Positions 9,531-18,241 of a stretch of 64,000 nucleotides of DNA are shown one piece after another. A model generated the notes under the pieces. The model made no database searches. It saw only the letters and a list, made by a program, of their open reading frames with translations, and was not told the origin of the DNA. Source of the stretch: Thiohalophilus thiocyanatoxydans (GTDB lineage Bacteria > Pseudomonadota > Gammaproteobacteria > UBA6429 > Thiohalophilaceae); the NCBI RefSeq assembly GCF_004366735.1, contig NZ_SOQX01000007.1, positions 1 to 64,000 on the forward strand, read 5' to 3'. Positions within the stretch are counted from its first letter, which is position 1, and each line of letters opens with the position of its first letter. Position numbers and translations under genes: made by a program.

Positions 9531-10877
9531 TTATGATTGAAGACCTCCGTCAGCTTTCTCATTATTAACTGAGTCGCTTCTGGTCAAGAAGACTTTTCTC
9601 AGGCGCATCGTTACGATTTCTGCGAATGGACTGTCACCAAGCGGAAATCCCTCCGGCATTTGCGCGAGGTTATGGCAGGGAAGGTAGTTCGGCTCGATAA
9701 GAATGGGTCCATTCTCGAGTACGGCGACATCCCATCCGATCACAGGTACCTGTGCATGTATCAAGTCGTGTGCGCGGCAAGTCAGCGCAAGGCATTCGGA
9801 CCAATAGGGAATCGCCAGTCCCGCGATCACCGAGCCCGTATCCGGATGGGTGTTGACGGTGTCAGGGGGCAGCTGGCCCTTCTTTCGTATTCCCGGGCGA
9901 CAGGTGCCCGTGTTGAGATCGATCGGGGCCGCTACACCACCGAGGTCGAAGTTATCTGCGACGGCCTGGCCTGTTGGCATGCGCAGGGCGGCCATCAGTG
10001 GCTTTGATGACTGGCCAGAGCCGCGCACAGTCATCAACCGAACAGTCGCCAATGAGCCGTTTGTGTAGCCGCGCAAAGTTTCATGATTCATGAGCGCGGG
10101 TTGCACGATATAGGGTCGACCCTGCTCAAGCGAGGTTCGACAGATAAAGTCTTCAAACTCTGTTGTACTTAACTCGAGGCCTGAACCGTCGGTGTAGTGA
10201 TGGCCGTGCGCGGATGGCACACACTGCCAGCGAGAAGTGCCTTTTCCCTGGATCCAATTAGTCGGTTTTGCAAAGAGGTCCGATGCGGGTAGCTGTTCAG
10301 TCAAGCGCGAGACAACCTCTCCTCGATTGACCTCGATCAGGTTTTCGACGGTCGGTATTCCATTCGCCGTGCACCACCGTCGAAACTCTTCTTTGCTCAA
10401 AAACAGCCGCTCGTCGGCCGTCCGGGGGGAATGTCGACAGACGACCTGTAGCAACTGGCCGATCTCTTCGAGGTAGTCCGCTGCGGCAGAAAACCGCTCT
10501 GGTTTAAATAACTGAAACTTATAGTACGAATTGGGGCGTACGCCGAATTGCCAGCGCAGCATAAGCAGTTGCCGAAACTGGGTTGAGCGGGAAACACCAT
10601 GCACGTTCTTGGTCTTATGGCCGAAACGTCGTACACCGCCCCATGCCTCCAGCGGGGCCTCGATGAAGCCACGCAAGAACCGGACTGCCGCGAAGAGCCG
10701 CTTTTGCGCTCCACGCTGACGTTCCCACCACACCCAGAGCTGCCAACGCCTCAGTCCAGCCCCATCCGGTTTTGCACCGGCGAGCCACCAGGACCAGATG
10801 GGTCCCGGTATGTCTCGTTCCCATTCGGTTGAAACGAGCGGCTCACTTTCATCAGTGATCTCAGGCATTCGCGTCAC
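9531..10877 (-). CDS. Sugar-transfer-associated ATP-grasp protein
   Basis: Protein of 448 residues. The C-terminal half has the ATP-grasp pattern of the group associated with sugar transfer and capsule loci. It has DLFAKPTNWIQGKG as a P-loop-like nucleotide segment, IVQPALMNHETLRGYTNGSLATVRLMTV as the central strand block, and PVIGWDVAVLENGPILIEPN, where the Asp, Glu and Asn match metal-binding ATP-grasp residues. The N-terminal ~110 residues are tryptophan-rich and not recognised. ATP-grasp enzymes form amide or ester bonds through acyl phosphates. It is alone, not in a glycan cluster, so its substrate is open. Confidence 0.75.
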   Translation of the reverse strand: MTRMPEITDESEPLVSTEWERDIPGPIWSWWLAGAKPDGAGLRRWQLWVWWERQRGAQKRLFAAVRFLRGFIEAPLEAWGGVRRFGHKTKNVHGVSRSTQFRQLLMLRWQFGVRPNSYYKFQLFKPERFSAAADYLEEIGQLLQVVCRHSPRTADERLFLSKEEFRRWCTANGIPTVENLIEVNRGEVVSRLTEQLPASDLFAKPTNWIQGKGTSRWQCVPSAHGHHYTDGSGLELSTTEFEDFICRTSLEQGRPYIVQPALMNHETLRGYTNGSLATVRLMTVRGSGQSSKPLMAALRMPTGQAVADNFDLGGVAAPIDLNTGTCRPGIRKKGQLPPDTVNTHPDTGSVIAGLAIPYWSECLALTCRAHDLIHAQVPVIGWDVAVLENGPILIEPNYLPCHNLAQMPEGFPLGDSPFAEIVTMRLRKVFLTRSDSVNNEKADGGLQS

Positions 10878-11815
10878 CTCCTTTTGACGAATAACGAACG
10901 GTCGATAGGCTCAGGCTGCCAAGAGGGCAGCAAGTTTCAGTTAGTGTGTTTGCAGGACATATGCAGGGCTCATTGAATTACGCATCATGATTATGATTCG
11001 ATATGGAGGCCACAATTAGCACTACATCCCCTCTAATTGAGACAAGTGTAGGACATGTGAACCCCTTTTTCACTAAACAACCACCCTGACCATCCCGCAT
11101 CAAACCGGCCATGTCGCGGCCAGGCTTCGCTAATCATACCTGGCACGGCAAATCGGCGGGTTCTCAAGCCTGTCATCCCATTCGGAGAAGGGCTTTTCCT
11201 ACTTAAATTCAGGGCAGGCCCACACCGTTCCCATCTAAATAAACGTTCCCAATACCAGTCCATTACTGAGCAGCCTGGATCAAGGCTCAACGCGACGGAT
11301 CCCGATTTTTCCGGTTCAGGTGGTACCGCTGCGCTTGTTCCACCCTACGTAGAGCGATTGGGTAATCGGGACTTTTATCTAAATATCCGTTCCCAAAAGG
11401 TGCAAAGCGCATAGGTCAGATTGCGCGCAGCGCTACCTGATATCCTCTGTATCGGCAGGGTGTCACGCAGGCTAACGCCAGCGTGACCTACTGGGATAGC
11501 GTGATTGGGTAATTGGACGTTTTATCTAAATACCCGTTCCCAAAAGGTGCAAAGCGCATAGGTCAGGTTGCGCGCAGCGCTACCTGACATCCTCCGTATC
11601 GGCATGGGTGTCACGCAGGCTAACGCCAGCGTGACCTACAGGGATAGCGTGATTGGCTAATTGGACGTTTTATCTAAATACCCGTTCCCAAAAGGTGCAA
11701 AGCGGCGTAGGTCAGGTTGCGCGCAGCGCTACCTGACATCCTCCGTATCGGTAGGGTGTCACACAGGGTTAGCCAGCGTATAAAGTCCGCATGAATTTGG
11801 AACCGTTGTTTAGCC
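10878..11815. other. Long repeat-rich non-coding region
   Basis: No gene is convincing over these 938 bases. The region holds dispersed repeat family 2 copy C (11061-11206) and about 2.7 tandem copies of a 147-148 base hairpin repeat (11373-11765). A short ATCTAAATAAACGTTCCCAA at 11235-11254 matches part of the tandem unit. The left part, 10878-11060, shows nothing I can support. Confidence 0.6.
11373..11765. repeat. Tandem 147/148-base repeat with two hairpins (about 2.7 copies)
   Basis: Units start at 11373, 11520 and 11668, each opening with TTTTATCTAAATA(t/c)CCGTTCCC. Each unit contains two palindromes: GTCAGGT and ACCTGAC arms around GCGC-rich sequence, and GTCACGC and GCGTGAC arms around AGGCTAACGCCA. 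The third unit is cut short before the second palindrome is complete. A single diverged copy of the two-hairpin part lies at 35921-36005. Confidence 0.85.
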
Positions 11816-12484
11816 CTAATTACTTTTCTGTGATGGCTTCACTGTAGTCAGGCCCAGGTTGGACCAGTTCTGCATCCCGCCGCGATACCATTTAAGTTTA
11901 TGCGCAGGGTAACCGTAATCCAGCAGGGTGCGGATATTGGCCGGCGACTGACCACACCACATACCATTACAGAACATCACCAGGGTTTTCGCGCCCGAAT
12001 AGTCAAACAGACCGTCCTGCTCTTTGACATCGAACTGCTCGGTCAGGATATCGATAATATCAAATGGTGCGGCACCGCGTTCCGGGTTGAGTTCTACCCA
12101 GGGAATATTAATAGAACCGGGAATGGTGCCGCGCTTGACCCAGTCCGGGGTACGCGAATCGATCACCAGAACCGAGTTGTCACCGGAAGACGCTTTTTTC
12201 AGGTACGCCAGCATTTCCACTTCACCAATGGTCTCAACCCCCGGCGCCAGTGACATGGGCTGAATACAGAACGGCGGACAATTGCGTGAGGTCTTGGCAA
12301 AGTCATCCTCTACCTTGTGGTCTTTGTCCTGATTACGTTTGATGGTAACGGTTTTGCCATTGTGCTTTACATCCACACTGCCGATTTCCGGGGTAATCTT
12401 GACTTTCAACTCTTGTGCATAGGCAGGTTGTACCAGGAGGCCAATGGAGAGCACCGCGATGGAAAACAGATGATTTATATTCAT
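11816..12484 (-). CDS. Periplasmic rhodanese-domain protein
   Basis: Exported protein of 222 residues with a signal peptide (ends QPAYAQ) and a rhodanese domain from about residue 85. The active-site loop is CNGMWCGQS, with the persulfide-forming cysteine first and a second cysteine four positions on. The preceding DSRTPDWVKRGTIPGSINIPW strand-helix block is the rhodanese CH2-like motif. The first ~60 mature residues form a lysine-rich segment with a CPPFC pair. It may act in sulfur transfer or redox sensing in the periplasm. It is alone; a repeat array lies at its 3' side. Confidence 0.88.
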   Translation of the reverse strand: MNINHLFSIAVLSIGLLVQPAYAQELKVKITPEIGSVDVKHNGKTVTIKRNQDKDHKVEDDFAKTSRNCPPFCIQPMSLAPGVETIGEVEMLAYLKKASSGDNSVLVIDSRTPDWVKRGTIPGSINIPWVELNPERGAAPFDIIDILTEQFDVKEQDGLFDYSGAKTLVMFCNGMWCGQSPANIRTLLDYGYPAHKLKWYRGGMQNWSNLGLTTVKPSQKSN

Positions 12485-12730
12485 ACTTGGACTCCGTGAT
12501 TTTGCATGTTGTGGGAAAGAGCAGGTCAGGGAACAATCGATTCCAACATAGTATAGCCTAACAGAGTAATCAGCCTGCCCGCTCCCATTCCTGGTCTGCC
12601 CGGTTATCGCAGACCGATCTGCCGCTGATCGGGGAACAGCTCAAGCGGGAAAGGGTTTTGCCCCCCCCCGGGACTTTCGACCCGGTATTGACCTGGTACG
12701 TGGCCCGCTGTCTCTAGTATCATAGCTTTT

Positions 12731-13375
12731 ATGAATCAACGAAATGCCTTTCCCATCCCGGTTGTCCCGGCACTGCTGATCATCAATGGTCTGCTATTCC
12801 TGCTGGAGATGACCGCCGGCGGCCGCCAGTTGATCGAGCTGTTTGCCCTGTGGCCGCTCGGTTCCGGATCGGGTGCCGGCTCGAGCCTGTTTGACAGCAC
12901 GGCGCCCGGCTTTCAGATCTGGCAGCTGGTCACGTACTCGTTCCTGCACGGCGGGGTGTTTCATTTGCTGGTCAATATGTACGCCCTGTGGCTGTTCGGC
13001 TCGCGCATGGAAATGGTGTGGGGCTCGAAGGCCTTTTTGATTTACTACTTTGTCTGTGTCATCGGTGCCGCGCTGGTGCAGTTGCTGGTGGCCAGTCAAA
13101 GCGGAACGGTCTACCCCACCATCGGCGCCTCGGGCGGGGTATTCGGCCTGCTGCTGGCCTTTGGCCTGACCTTTCCCAACGAAAGGCTGATGTTGCTGTT
13201 TCCGCCGGTGGCGCTGAAGGCCAAGTGGTTCGTGTTGATCTATGGCGGCGTTGAACTCTATTTCGGCGTCACCGGCAGCTTTGCCGGCGTGGCCCACTTT
13301 GCCCACCTGGGTGGCATGCTGTTCGGTTATGTGCTGATTCGCTACTGGCGCAGCCATCCACCGCGCTATCGTTAG
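12731..13375 (+). CDS. Rhomboid family intramembrane serine protease
   Basis: Protein of 214 residues with about six membrane helices. The catalytic serine is in GASGG (Ser134) and the catalytic histidine in AHLGG (His192). The HGGVFHLLVNMYALWLFG helix with the HxxxN-type pattern is typical of the family. Rhomboids cut substrates within the membrane; the substrate here cannot be inferred. It has no operon partner; the next gene is convergent. Confidence 0.93.
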   Translation: MNQRNAFPIPVVPALLIINGLLFLLEMTAGGRQLIELFALWPLGSGSGAGSSLFDSTAPGFQIWQLVTYSFLHGGVFHLLVNMYALWLFGSRMEMVWGSKAFLIYYFVCVIGAALVQLLVASQSGTVYPTIGASGGVFGLLLAFGLTFPNERLMLLFPPVALKAKWFVLIYGGVELYFGVTGSFAGVAHFAHLGGMLFGYVLIRYWRSHPPRYR

Positions 13376-13414
13376 TCACATTGTTAATTCTGTTTTGACT
13401 GCAACTATCGCGGT

Positions 13415-13873
13415 TCAACGTTTATTAATGACGTACTCCAGTATCTCGACCACCTGCTCGGGGCTCTCACAGACGGCGTTGGCGGCCCGATCCACTTCTT
13501 TCAACGCGTGGGTCAACGCCGGATCATGCAGGGTGATAATGGACTTGCCCAGCGCGGCGGCATAGCCGGCATCGAACGCGGCATTCCACTGGCGATACTT
13601 GTCCCCGAACCGGACCACCACGATATCCGCGTCTTTAATCAACGTCTGGGTGCGAATAGCGTTAATCCCCGCACCTTTATGGTCATGCCAGAAGCTGTCG
13701 TCCTCTTTGCCCAGGATATTCACTCCGACGTCGTCACTACTGGCATGATCGGTAACGGGACTGACAAACGACACATCCAGACCCGCGGCCTGCGCCCCGC
13801 TCTGGATTCGCTCGCGCCAGTCGGTATGGATTTCACCGGAGAGATAGACGATCCACTGCTTGCTCATTTTCAT
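13415..13873 (-). CDS. ytoQ: YtoQ family protein
   Basis: Protein of ~152 residues that matches YtoQ: it opens with WIVYLSGEIHTDWRERI and contains SPVTDHASSDDVGVNILG and DADIVVVRFGDKYRQWNAAFDAGYAAALGK. The fold is expected to be nucleoside 2-deoxyribosyltransferase-like, but no activity is established for the family that I know of. A start two codons later (second Met) is equally possible. It is convergent with the rhomboid gene. Confidence 0.85.
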   Translation of the reverse strand: MKMSKQWIVYLSGEIHTDWRERIQSGAQAAGLDVSFVSPVTDHASSDDVGVNILGKEDDSFWHDHKGAGINAIRTQTLIKDADIVVVRFGDKYRQWNAAFDAGYAAALGKSIITLHDPALTHALKEVDRAANAVCESPEQVVEILEYVINKR

Positions 13874-13911
13874 AGAACCTTTAATAGCTTGAGCTTTTAC
13901 TCTGATCCATA

Positions 13912-14296
13912 TGTTTAAGGGTATGACTATTCAAGCCAATTGCTCTCGGCTGCTTTTTTCTAACCAACTTTATTTCTTTGGATATCGAGCTCTGAGCTCT
14001 GCCATAACCTGTTCGGCATCCAGGAGTTCGACCCGACCCTCATGCACATCCTGCACACGCCGTTGAATTTCTTCAAGCCACGCTGCATCCAATTCTTCGC
14101 GGGAGAGTATCTCGTCGTCTTTGTCCAGGCTGCGGATTAAATCGGCCGCAATGCGCGCCCGGTCCTGTATGGGCAGGGCCATTAGATCCTTTTCAATCTC
14201 TGCAATGCTACGTGACATGGTGTCCTCCTGCAGCGATTGTAGTTCATGAATTTTGAGAAACGCTACCTTCATACATACTTACCAGAAGACGGCAGG
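13912..14296. repeat. Antitoxin cassette, copy 1 (385 bases)
   Basis: This is nearly identical, base by base, to 22678-23062 and has the same length. It starts with TGTTTAAGGGTATGAC and ends with GGCAGG. It contains the whole orphan antitoxin gene, its ribosome binding site and about 80 bases upstream of the start. Sequence on both sides differs between copies, which marks sharp edges. Confidence 0.85.
13970..14218 (-). CDS. Addiction-module antitoxin, orphan copy 1
   Basis: Protein of 82 residues of the addiction module protein type (antitoxins paired with RelE/ParE toxins). It opens with MSRSIAEIEKDLMALP and has RIAADLIRSLD and the LSREELDAAWLEEIQRR helix. I place the start at 14218 because CAGGAGGAC lies just upstream; 18 further codons are open upstream but are unlikely. 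No toxin gene is adjacent. It differs from copy 2 at only two residues. A third, more distant paralogue at 26190-26435 does have a toxin partner. Confidence 0.8.
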   Translation of the reverse strand: MSRSIAEIEKDLMALPIQDRARIAADLIRSLDKDDEILSREELDAAWLEEIQRRVQDVHEGRVELLDAEQVMAELRARYPKK

Positions 14297-14310
14297 CATT
14301 CAACTATCCG

Positions 14311-14336
14311 GGACGGACCAACCTAACCTGTTGAAA
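14311..14336 (-). repeat. Boundary motif, left of the RAYT gene
   Basis: Read on the minus strand this is TTCAACAGGTT, four bases, then TTGGTCCGTCC. The same motif in the opposite orientation is at 15217-15244 on the other side of the transposase gene. Other copies are at 18171-18198, 22659-22685 and 23118-23147. Confidence 0.7.
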
Positions 14337-14375
14337 AACTAAATTAATCCTTTCAATTCGACCTTCGATTGGCCC

Positions 14376-15125
14376 TTACAACGGCGGTTCGACCCCAAAA
14401 TCGGCCTTGTAAGCCGTGGCCGGCTCCCGCAGTGCCAACATTCCGTGCTGTTCTTCAATGTCCCGGTAGCGGCCACGGCTGCCAAGTGTTGCCCTGACCG
14501 CCTCGAGAAATTCCCGGCCACCCACCGCCAGGCTCTGCGTCCAGCAAGTTTCGTGCGCGTACTCCCCGTTGGCCAATGCGGTTTCAATCCAGCCAGCATG
14601 TTGTTCCCGCAATCCGGCATCATGCTGAATACCCAGTAGATTACATAAGGCCAACCGATCGATCACGGCGTAGCATTGAGGCGGGTGCTGAATCTCACGG
14701 TAACCGCAGACAGTCCAGTCGTCCGGGTGGCTGACCACGCCGGCGCGTACCATGTTCAGGTCGACATACACCATGCAGCGCGCCAGATAGACCTCGCTAT
14801 CGGCCGCCGTGGCGTGGTACCGGTCCTCCCAGAACGCCCCCTTGCGGCCTTTTCGCCGGTTGTATTCCTGCGCGACCCGTCCGGCAATCAGCTGCATTGA
14901 CTCGGCAATCTCCCCTTCACCGTGATCGCGAACCAGCAGGTGAATGTGGTTGGAGGTGACAATGTAATTCAATACGCACAGGCCAAACCGCTTCCTGGCC
15001 TGGTACAGCCAGTACCGCCAGCGCTGGCGGTCTTTGGCGAATTTGAGCAGAAATTCCTGGCGGTGGCAGCGGTGCGTGATGTGCCAGACGTGATGAGGCA
15101 AGAAGTGACGATTGGCGCGCGGCAT
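14376..15125 (-). CDS. REP-associated tyrosine transposase (RAYT, Y1 family)
   Basis: Protein of 249 residues with the Y1 (HUH) fold of TnpA_REP/RAYT proteins. The HUH pair is in SNHIHLLV (His60, His62) and the likely catalytic tyrosine is Tyr88 in AQEYNRRKGRKGAFW. YVDLNMVRAGVV and HPDDW follow, as is usual in RAYTs. The start at 15125 follows AGGAGG. RAYTs cut and paste single-stranded DNA at REP hairpins. Inverted copies of a shared motif flank the gene (14311-14336 and 15217-15244). A 147-base copy of its 5' end lies at 18052-18198. Confidence 0.92.
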   Translation of the reverse strand: MPRANRHFLPHHVWHITHRCHRQEFLLKFAKDRQRWRYWLYQARKRFGLCVLNYIVTSNHIHLLVRDHGEGEIAESMQLIAGRVAQEYNRRKGRKGAFWEDRYHATAADSEVYLARCMVYVDLNMVRAGVVSHPDDWTVCGYREIQHPPQCYAVIDRLALCNLLGIQHDAGLREQHAGWIETALANGEYAHETCWTQSLAVGGREFLEAVRATLGSRGRYRDIEEQHGMLALREPATAYKADFGVEPPL

Positions 15126-15216
15126 GGCGGCTTCCTCCTTAAAGCAGTGTTTTCATCCATGAAATGAGGCGTTTAAGGCCTCAGACAACCTGCATTTTAG
15201 TAAAAAATCTCACTCG

Positions 15217-15244
15217 TTCAACAAGTTACGGTGATCCGACCCCG
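15217..15244 (+). repeat. Boundary motif, right of the RAYT gene
   Basis: TTCAACAAGTTACGG followed by TGATCCGACCCCG. It is the inverted partner of 14311-14336. A second, partial echo (GGTTCGGTTGGTCCAATCCC) follows at 15253-15272. Confidence 0.65.
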
Positions 15245-15386
15245 GAATGCCTGGTTCGGTTGGTCCAATCCCTCGCTGGGTCTCTATCAGAAGCCGTCAG
15301 TAATAGCGGATACTTAATATCCGGTGAAATTGGCCGATAAGAATATAACGTACCTGGTTTAGTCAAGAAGTGAAGCATTACGCGAT

Positions 15387-17954
15387 ATGGAAGCAAATAC
15401 AAACGAAGATCTCGCTCTTCAGCTTCAGCGCTATCAAAGGCTATTGGAATCCACCCAGGCTGTGCCCTGGGAGGCCAGCCTGCCCGATTGGCGGTTTACC
15501 TATATTGGCCCGCAGATTGTTGACATCCTCGGTTACACCGTCGAGCAATGGCAGGAACCCGATTTCTGGGTGCAACACCTCCATCCGGAGGACCGGGAGT
15601 GGGCAATGCAATACTGCCAGGATTCGGTTAGCCGCCTGGAAGATCATGAGTTCGAATATCGCATGATTGCCAACGATGGTCGCGTGGTTTGGTTTCGTGA
15701 CATCGTCAATGTGATTCACGAAGACAATAAGACCGTAACGTTGCATGGCTTTATGTTCGATGTCACCGAGCGCAAGCAGATCGAACAGGTGATGCGAACC
15801 ATGGCCAGCACCGGCTCATCCCTGGATATTAATGAATTCTATAAAATTTGCGTAAAAAACCTGGCGATGGTTTATAACAGCAAATATGCCTTTATAGGCT
15901 TGTTACAGGAGAGCAACCAGGATGTACGCACCGTAGCCGTTTGGTCTGGCAAGGATTATGCCGAAAATTTCGAATACAATCTCGATGGCACGCCGTGTAA
16001 AGAGATATTAAATCGCGAGAAGGAGCTTATTCCTAAAGATGCTTCTCTGCTATACCGCGACGACGAGTTGTTGGTGAACATGCAAATCCACAGCTACTTT
16101 GGCGCACCGTTAATTACCTCGGACGGTAAAACCATCGGCCTGGTATCTGTGATGGATATCAATCCGATGGTTCTCACCACCTTGACTTCGCCCATACTCA
16201 GTATATTCGCCACACGCATTGCTATCGAAACCGAACGACAGATTGCAATCAACAGCCTGACATATAGCCAGAATGCATTGACCCAGGCCCAACATATCGC
16301 CCATATAGGAAGCTTCGAATATGACCGGAAAAAAGACAAGTTTTTCTGGTCCAATGAAGCCCTGAGCATCCTCAACTGGACAGAAAAGAATCAAACCACC
16401 AACGACCTTAGTCACTATTGTGAACTGATAGACAATAAGGACCGTGAAGATTTCCTGATCCTGCTTGATGAATTGTTCAATAACAAGGAGTTTATCGAGC
16501 ATGAACACAGGCTATTGCTGGATGGAAAAAATCGCCATATCGAATTTCGCGCCCATCACTATTTCGATAATATAAAACAACGTAACATATTGATTGGTAC
16601 TATTCATGACGTAACAGAACGTTATGAGTATGAGCAAGAACTACAAAAAATGGCGAACTTTGATTCGCTCACAGGTTTGCCAAACCGTTGGATGCTAAAC
16701 CAAAAACTGCATGATGCCATTGAGGCAGCGAAATCCAGCGGTATCTCCTTCTGTCTCGCCCTATTGGATCTCGACGGCTTCAAAGAGGTAAATGATACAC
16801 TTGGCCATTTTGCAGGTGACAAGTTATTACGCCAGACTAAACCACGATTTGAAAACCTGTTGCGCGAACACGACTATATCGCCCGACTGGGTGGCGATGA
16901 GTTTGCTATCATCTTTTATCCAATTTCCCAAGTGAGTGAAGCTGAGCAACTGGTCAACTGTGTACACGCATCTTTTACCGAACCTTTTGAGCTCGAAAAG
17001 TCAAAAATTCAGGTAGGAGCCAGTATCGGTATAAGCGTATACCCTGATCATGGTAAAGAGAGCAGCGAGTTGTTACGGCATGCGGATGTGGCCATGTATC
17101 AGGCCAAAGAACTCCATTCCGGCCACTCAGTGTATGATGCTGAACGTGATCCATACGGCCCACGGCGCCTGGCCTTGATTAATGATATTCGTGGCGCCAT
17201 AGAAGATGAACAGTTATTGGTTTACTACCAACCCAAGATTGATACCGTCACGGGTTTGGTCAAAGGGGTAGAAGCACTGGTTCGCTGGCAACATCCGGTA
17301 CATGGATTTATTCCACCCAATGAATTCATTCCTTTTTGTGAAGTTAGCGATGTGATCCATGATTTGACTGACTACGTGGTAGTCAAATCTCTTAACGATA
17401 CTCTGGCCTGGAATAAAGCCGGTCTTGATATCAAGGTATCGGTCAATATCGCAGCCCGCAACCTGATGAATCATTCCCTCTCCGAGCAGATACAGGCAGC
17501 GCTCACCAAAACATCGGCCTCAGCATCGATATTACAATTGGAGATCACCGAAAATGATTTAATGCATGATCCGGAAAGAGCCAAAACAACCGTGAAGAAA
17601 CTATCTGAAATGGGCGTCGGACTGACTATTGATGACTTTGGTACCGGCTATTCGTCCTTGTCCTATCTCAAACATTTGCGGGTACAGGAACTCAAGATCG
17701 ATCAATCTTTTGTCATAGATATGCTGAAGGATGAGAATGACGCGGTCATCGTCCGCTCCATCATCGACTTGGCGCACAGTCTCGGTTTGCAAGTCACTTC
17801 TGAAGGTGTTGAATCCGCCAATATCCTCAAACAGTTGCTCAGCTATGGTTGCGAACATGCCCAGGGATTTCACATCGCCAGACCTATGCCCGCCACGGAG
17901 CTCACCTCATGGTTAAAATCATTTAACTATCAGAAACTCTTTGAGAAGACTTAA
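15387..17954 (+). CDS. PAS-GAF-PAS-GGDEF-EAL cyclic di-GMP protein
   Basis: Soluble protein of 855 residues with no membrane helix. Order: PAS with PAC (about 20-130), GAF (140-285), second PAS (295-415), GGDEF (420-585), EAL (600-850). The diguanylate cyclase site is intact (LGGDEF, residues 501-506), with an inhibitory RxxD site (Arg493, Asp496) at the proper 5-residue spacing. The phosphodiesterase residues are also in place: EALVRW (629), NIAARNL, EITE, DDFGTGYSS (749), KIDQSF and SEGVE. Both activities may therefore be real, set by signals at the PAS and GAF domains. It is alone on this strand between a transposase and the two-component genes. Confidence 0.93.
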   Translation: MEANTNEDLALQLQRYQRLLESTQAVPWEASLPDWRFTYIGPQIVDILGYTVEQWQEPDFWVQHLHPEDREWAMQYCQDSVSRLEDHEFEYRMIANDGRVVWFRDIVNVIHEDNKTVTLHGFMFDVTERKQIEQVMRTMASTGSSLDINEFYKICVKNLAMVYNSKYAFIGLLQESNQDVRTVAVWSGKDYAENFEYNLDGTPCKEILNREKELIPKDASLLYRDDELLVNMQIHSYFGAPLITSDGKTIGLVSVMDINPMVLTTLTSPILSIFATRIAIETERQIAINSLTYSQNALTQAQHIAHIGSFEYDRKKDKFFWSNEALSILNWTEKNQTTNDLSHYCELIDNKDREDFLILLDELFNNKEFIEHEHRLLLDGKNRHIEFRAHHYFDNIKQRNILIGTIHDVTERYEYEQELQKMANFDSLTGLPNRWMLNQKLHDAIEAAKSSGISFCLALLDLDGFKEVNDTLGHFAGDKLLRQTKPRFENLLREHDYIARLGGDEFAIIFYPISQVSEAEQLVNCVHASFTEPFELEKSKIQVGASIGISVYPDHGKESSELLRHADVAMYQAKELHSGHSVYDAERDPYGPRRLALINDIRGAIEDEQLLVYYQPKIDTVTGLVKGVEALVRWQHPVHGFIPPNEFIPFCEVSDVIHDLTDYVVVKSLNDTLAWNKAGLDIKVSVNIAARNLMNHSLSEQIQAALTKTSASASILQLEITENDLMHDPERAKTTVKKLSEMGVGLTIDDFGTGYSSLSYLKHLRVQELKIDQSFVIDMLKDENDAVIVRSIIDLAHSLGLQVTSEGVESANILKQLLSYGCEHAQGFHIARPMPATELTSWLKSFNYQKLFEKT

Positions 17955-18051
17955 TTGCAGTCGGTTTCAGACGAAACTGGCAGCCCCTTCATTTTGGAAA
18001 ACCACGATCTCTGAGCACTCTGTAAAGAGCTTCGCCCCCTTAAACGATAGA

Positions 18052-18198
18052 GCAAGAAGTGGCGATTGGCGCGCGGCATGACGACTTCCTCCTTAAAGCG
18101 ACGTTTTCATCCATGAAATGAGGCGTTTAAGACCTCAGACAGCCTTTATTTTAGTAAAAAATATTCCTTTTTCAATAGGTTGCGGTGGTCCGACCCCG
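18052..18198 (-). pseudogene. 5' remnant of a second RAYT element
   Basis: These 147 bases match 15098-15244 along the full length with scattered substitutions. They carry the AGGAGG site, the first ~9 codons of the transposase (MPRANRHFL) and the upstream sequence to the boundary motif, and then stop abruptly. Nothing of the rest of the gene is present. It may be a decayed insertion, or a short non-autonomous unit carrying one end of the RAYT element. It fills the gap between the GGDEF-EAL gene and the kinase gene. Confidence 0.85.
18171..18198 (+). repeat. Boundary motif at the end of the RAYT remnant
   Basis: TTCAATAGGTTGCGG followed by TGGTCCGACCCCG. It is the same orientation as 15217-15244 and 23118-23147. 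Confidence 0.65.
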
Positions 18199-18241
18199 CC
18201 ATGTTCAATAATAATGAGAGTCATTTGTCATCTTTTTTACG

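Noticed and set aside
11373-11765. Repeat array as CRISPR or as a replication origin with iterons
   Set aside because: Units are 147 bases with internal palindromes; no DnaA boxes, rep gene or AT-rich unwinding region is visible.
13970-14272. A 100-residue version of the orphan antitoxin
   Set aside because: The 18 extra residues run through the CAGGAGGAC ribosome binding site and are absent from the paralogue at 26190.
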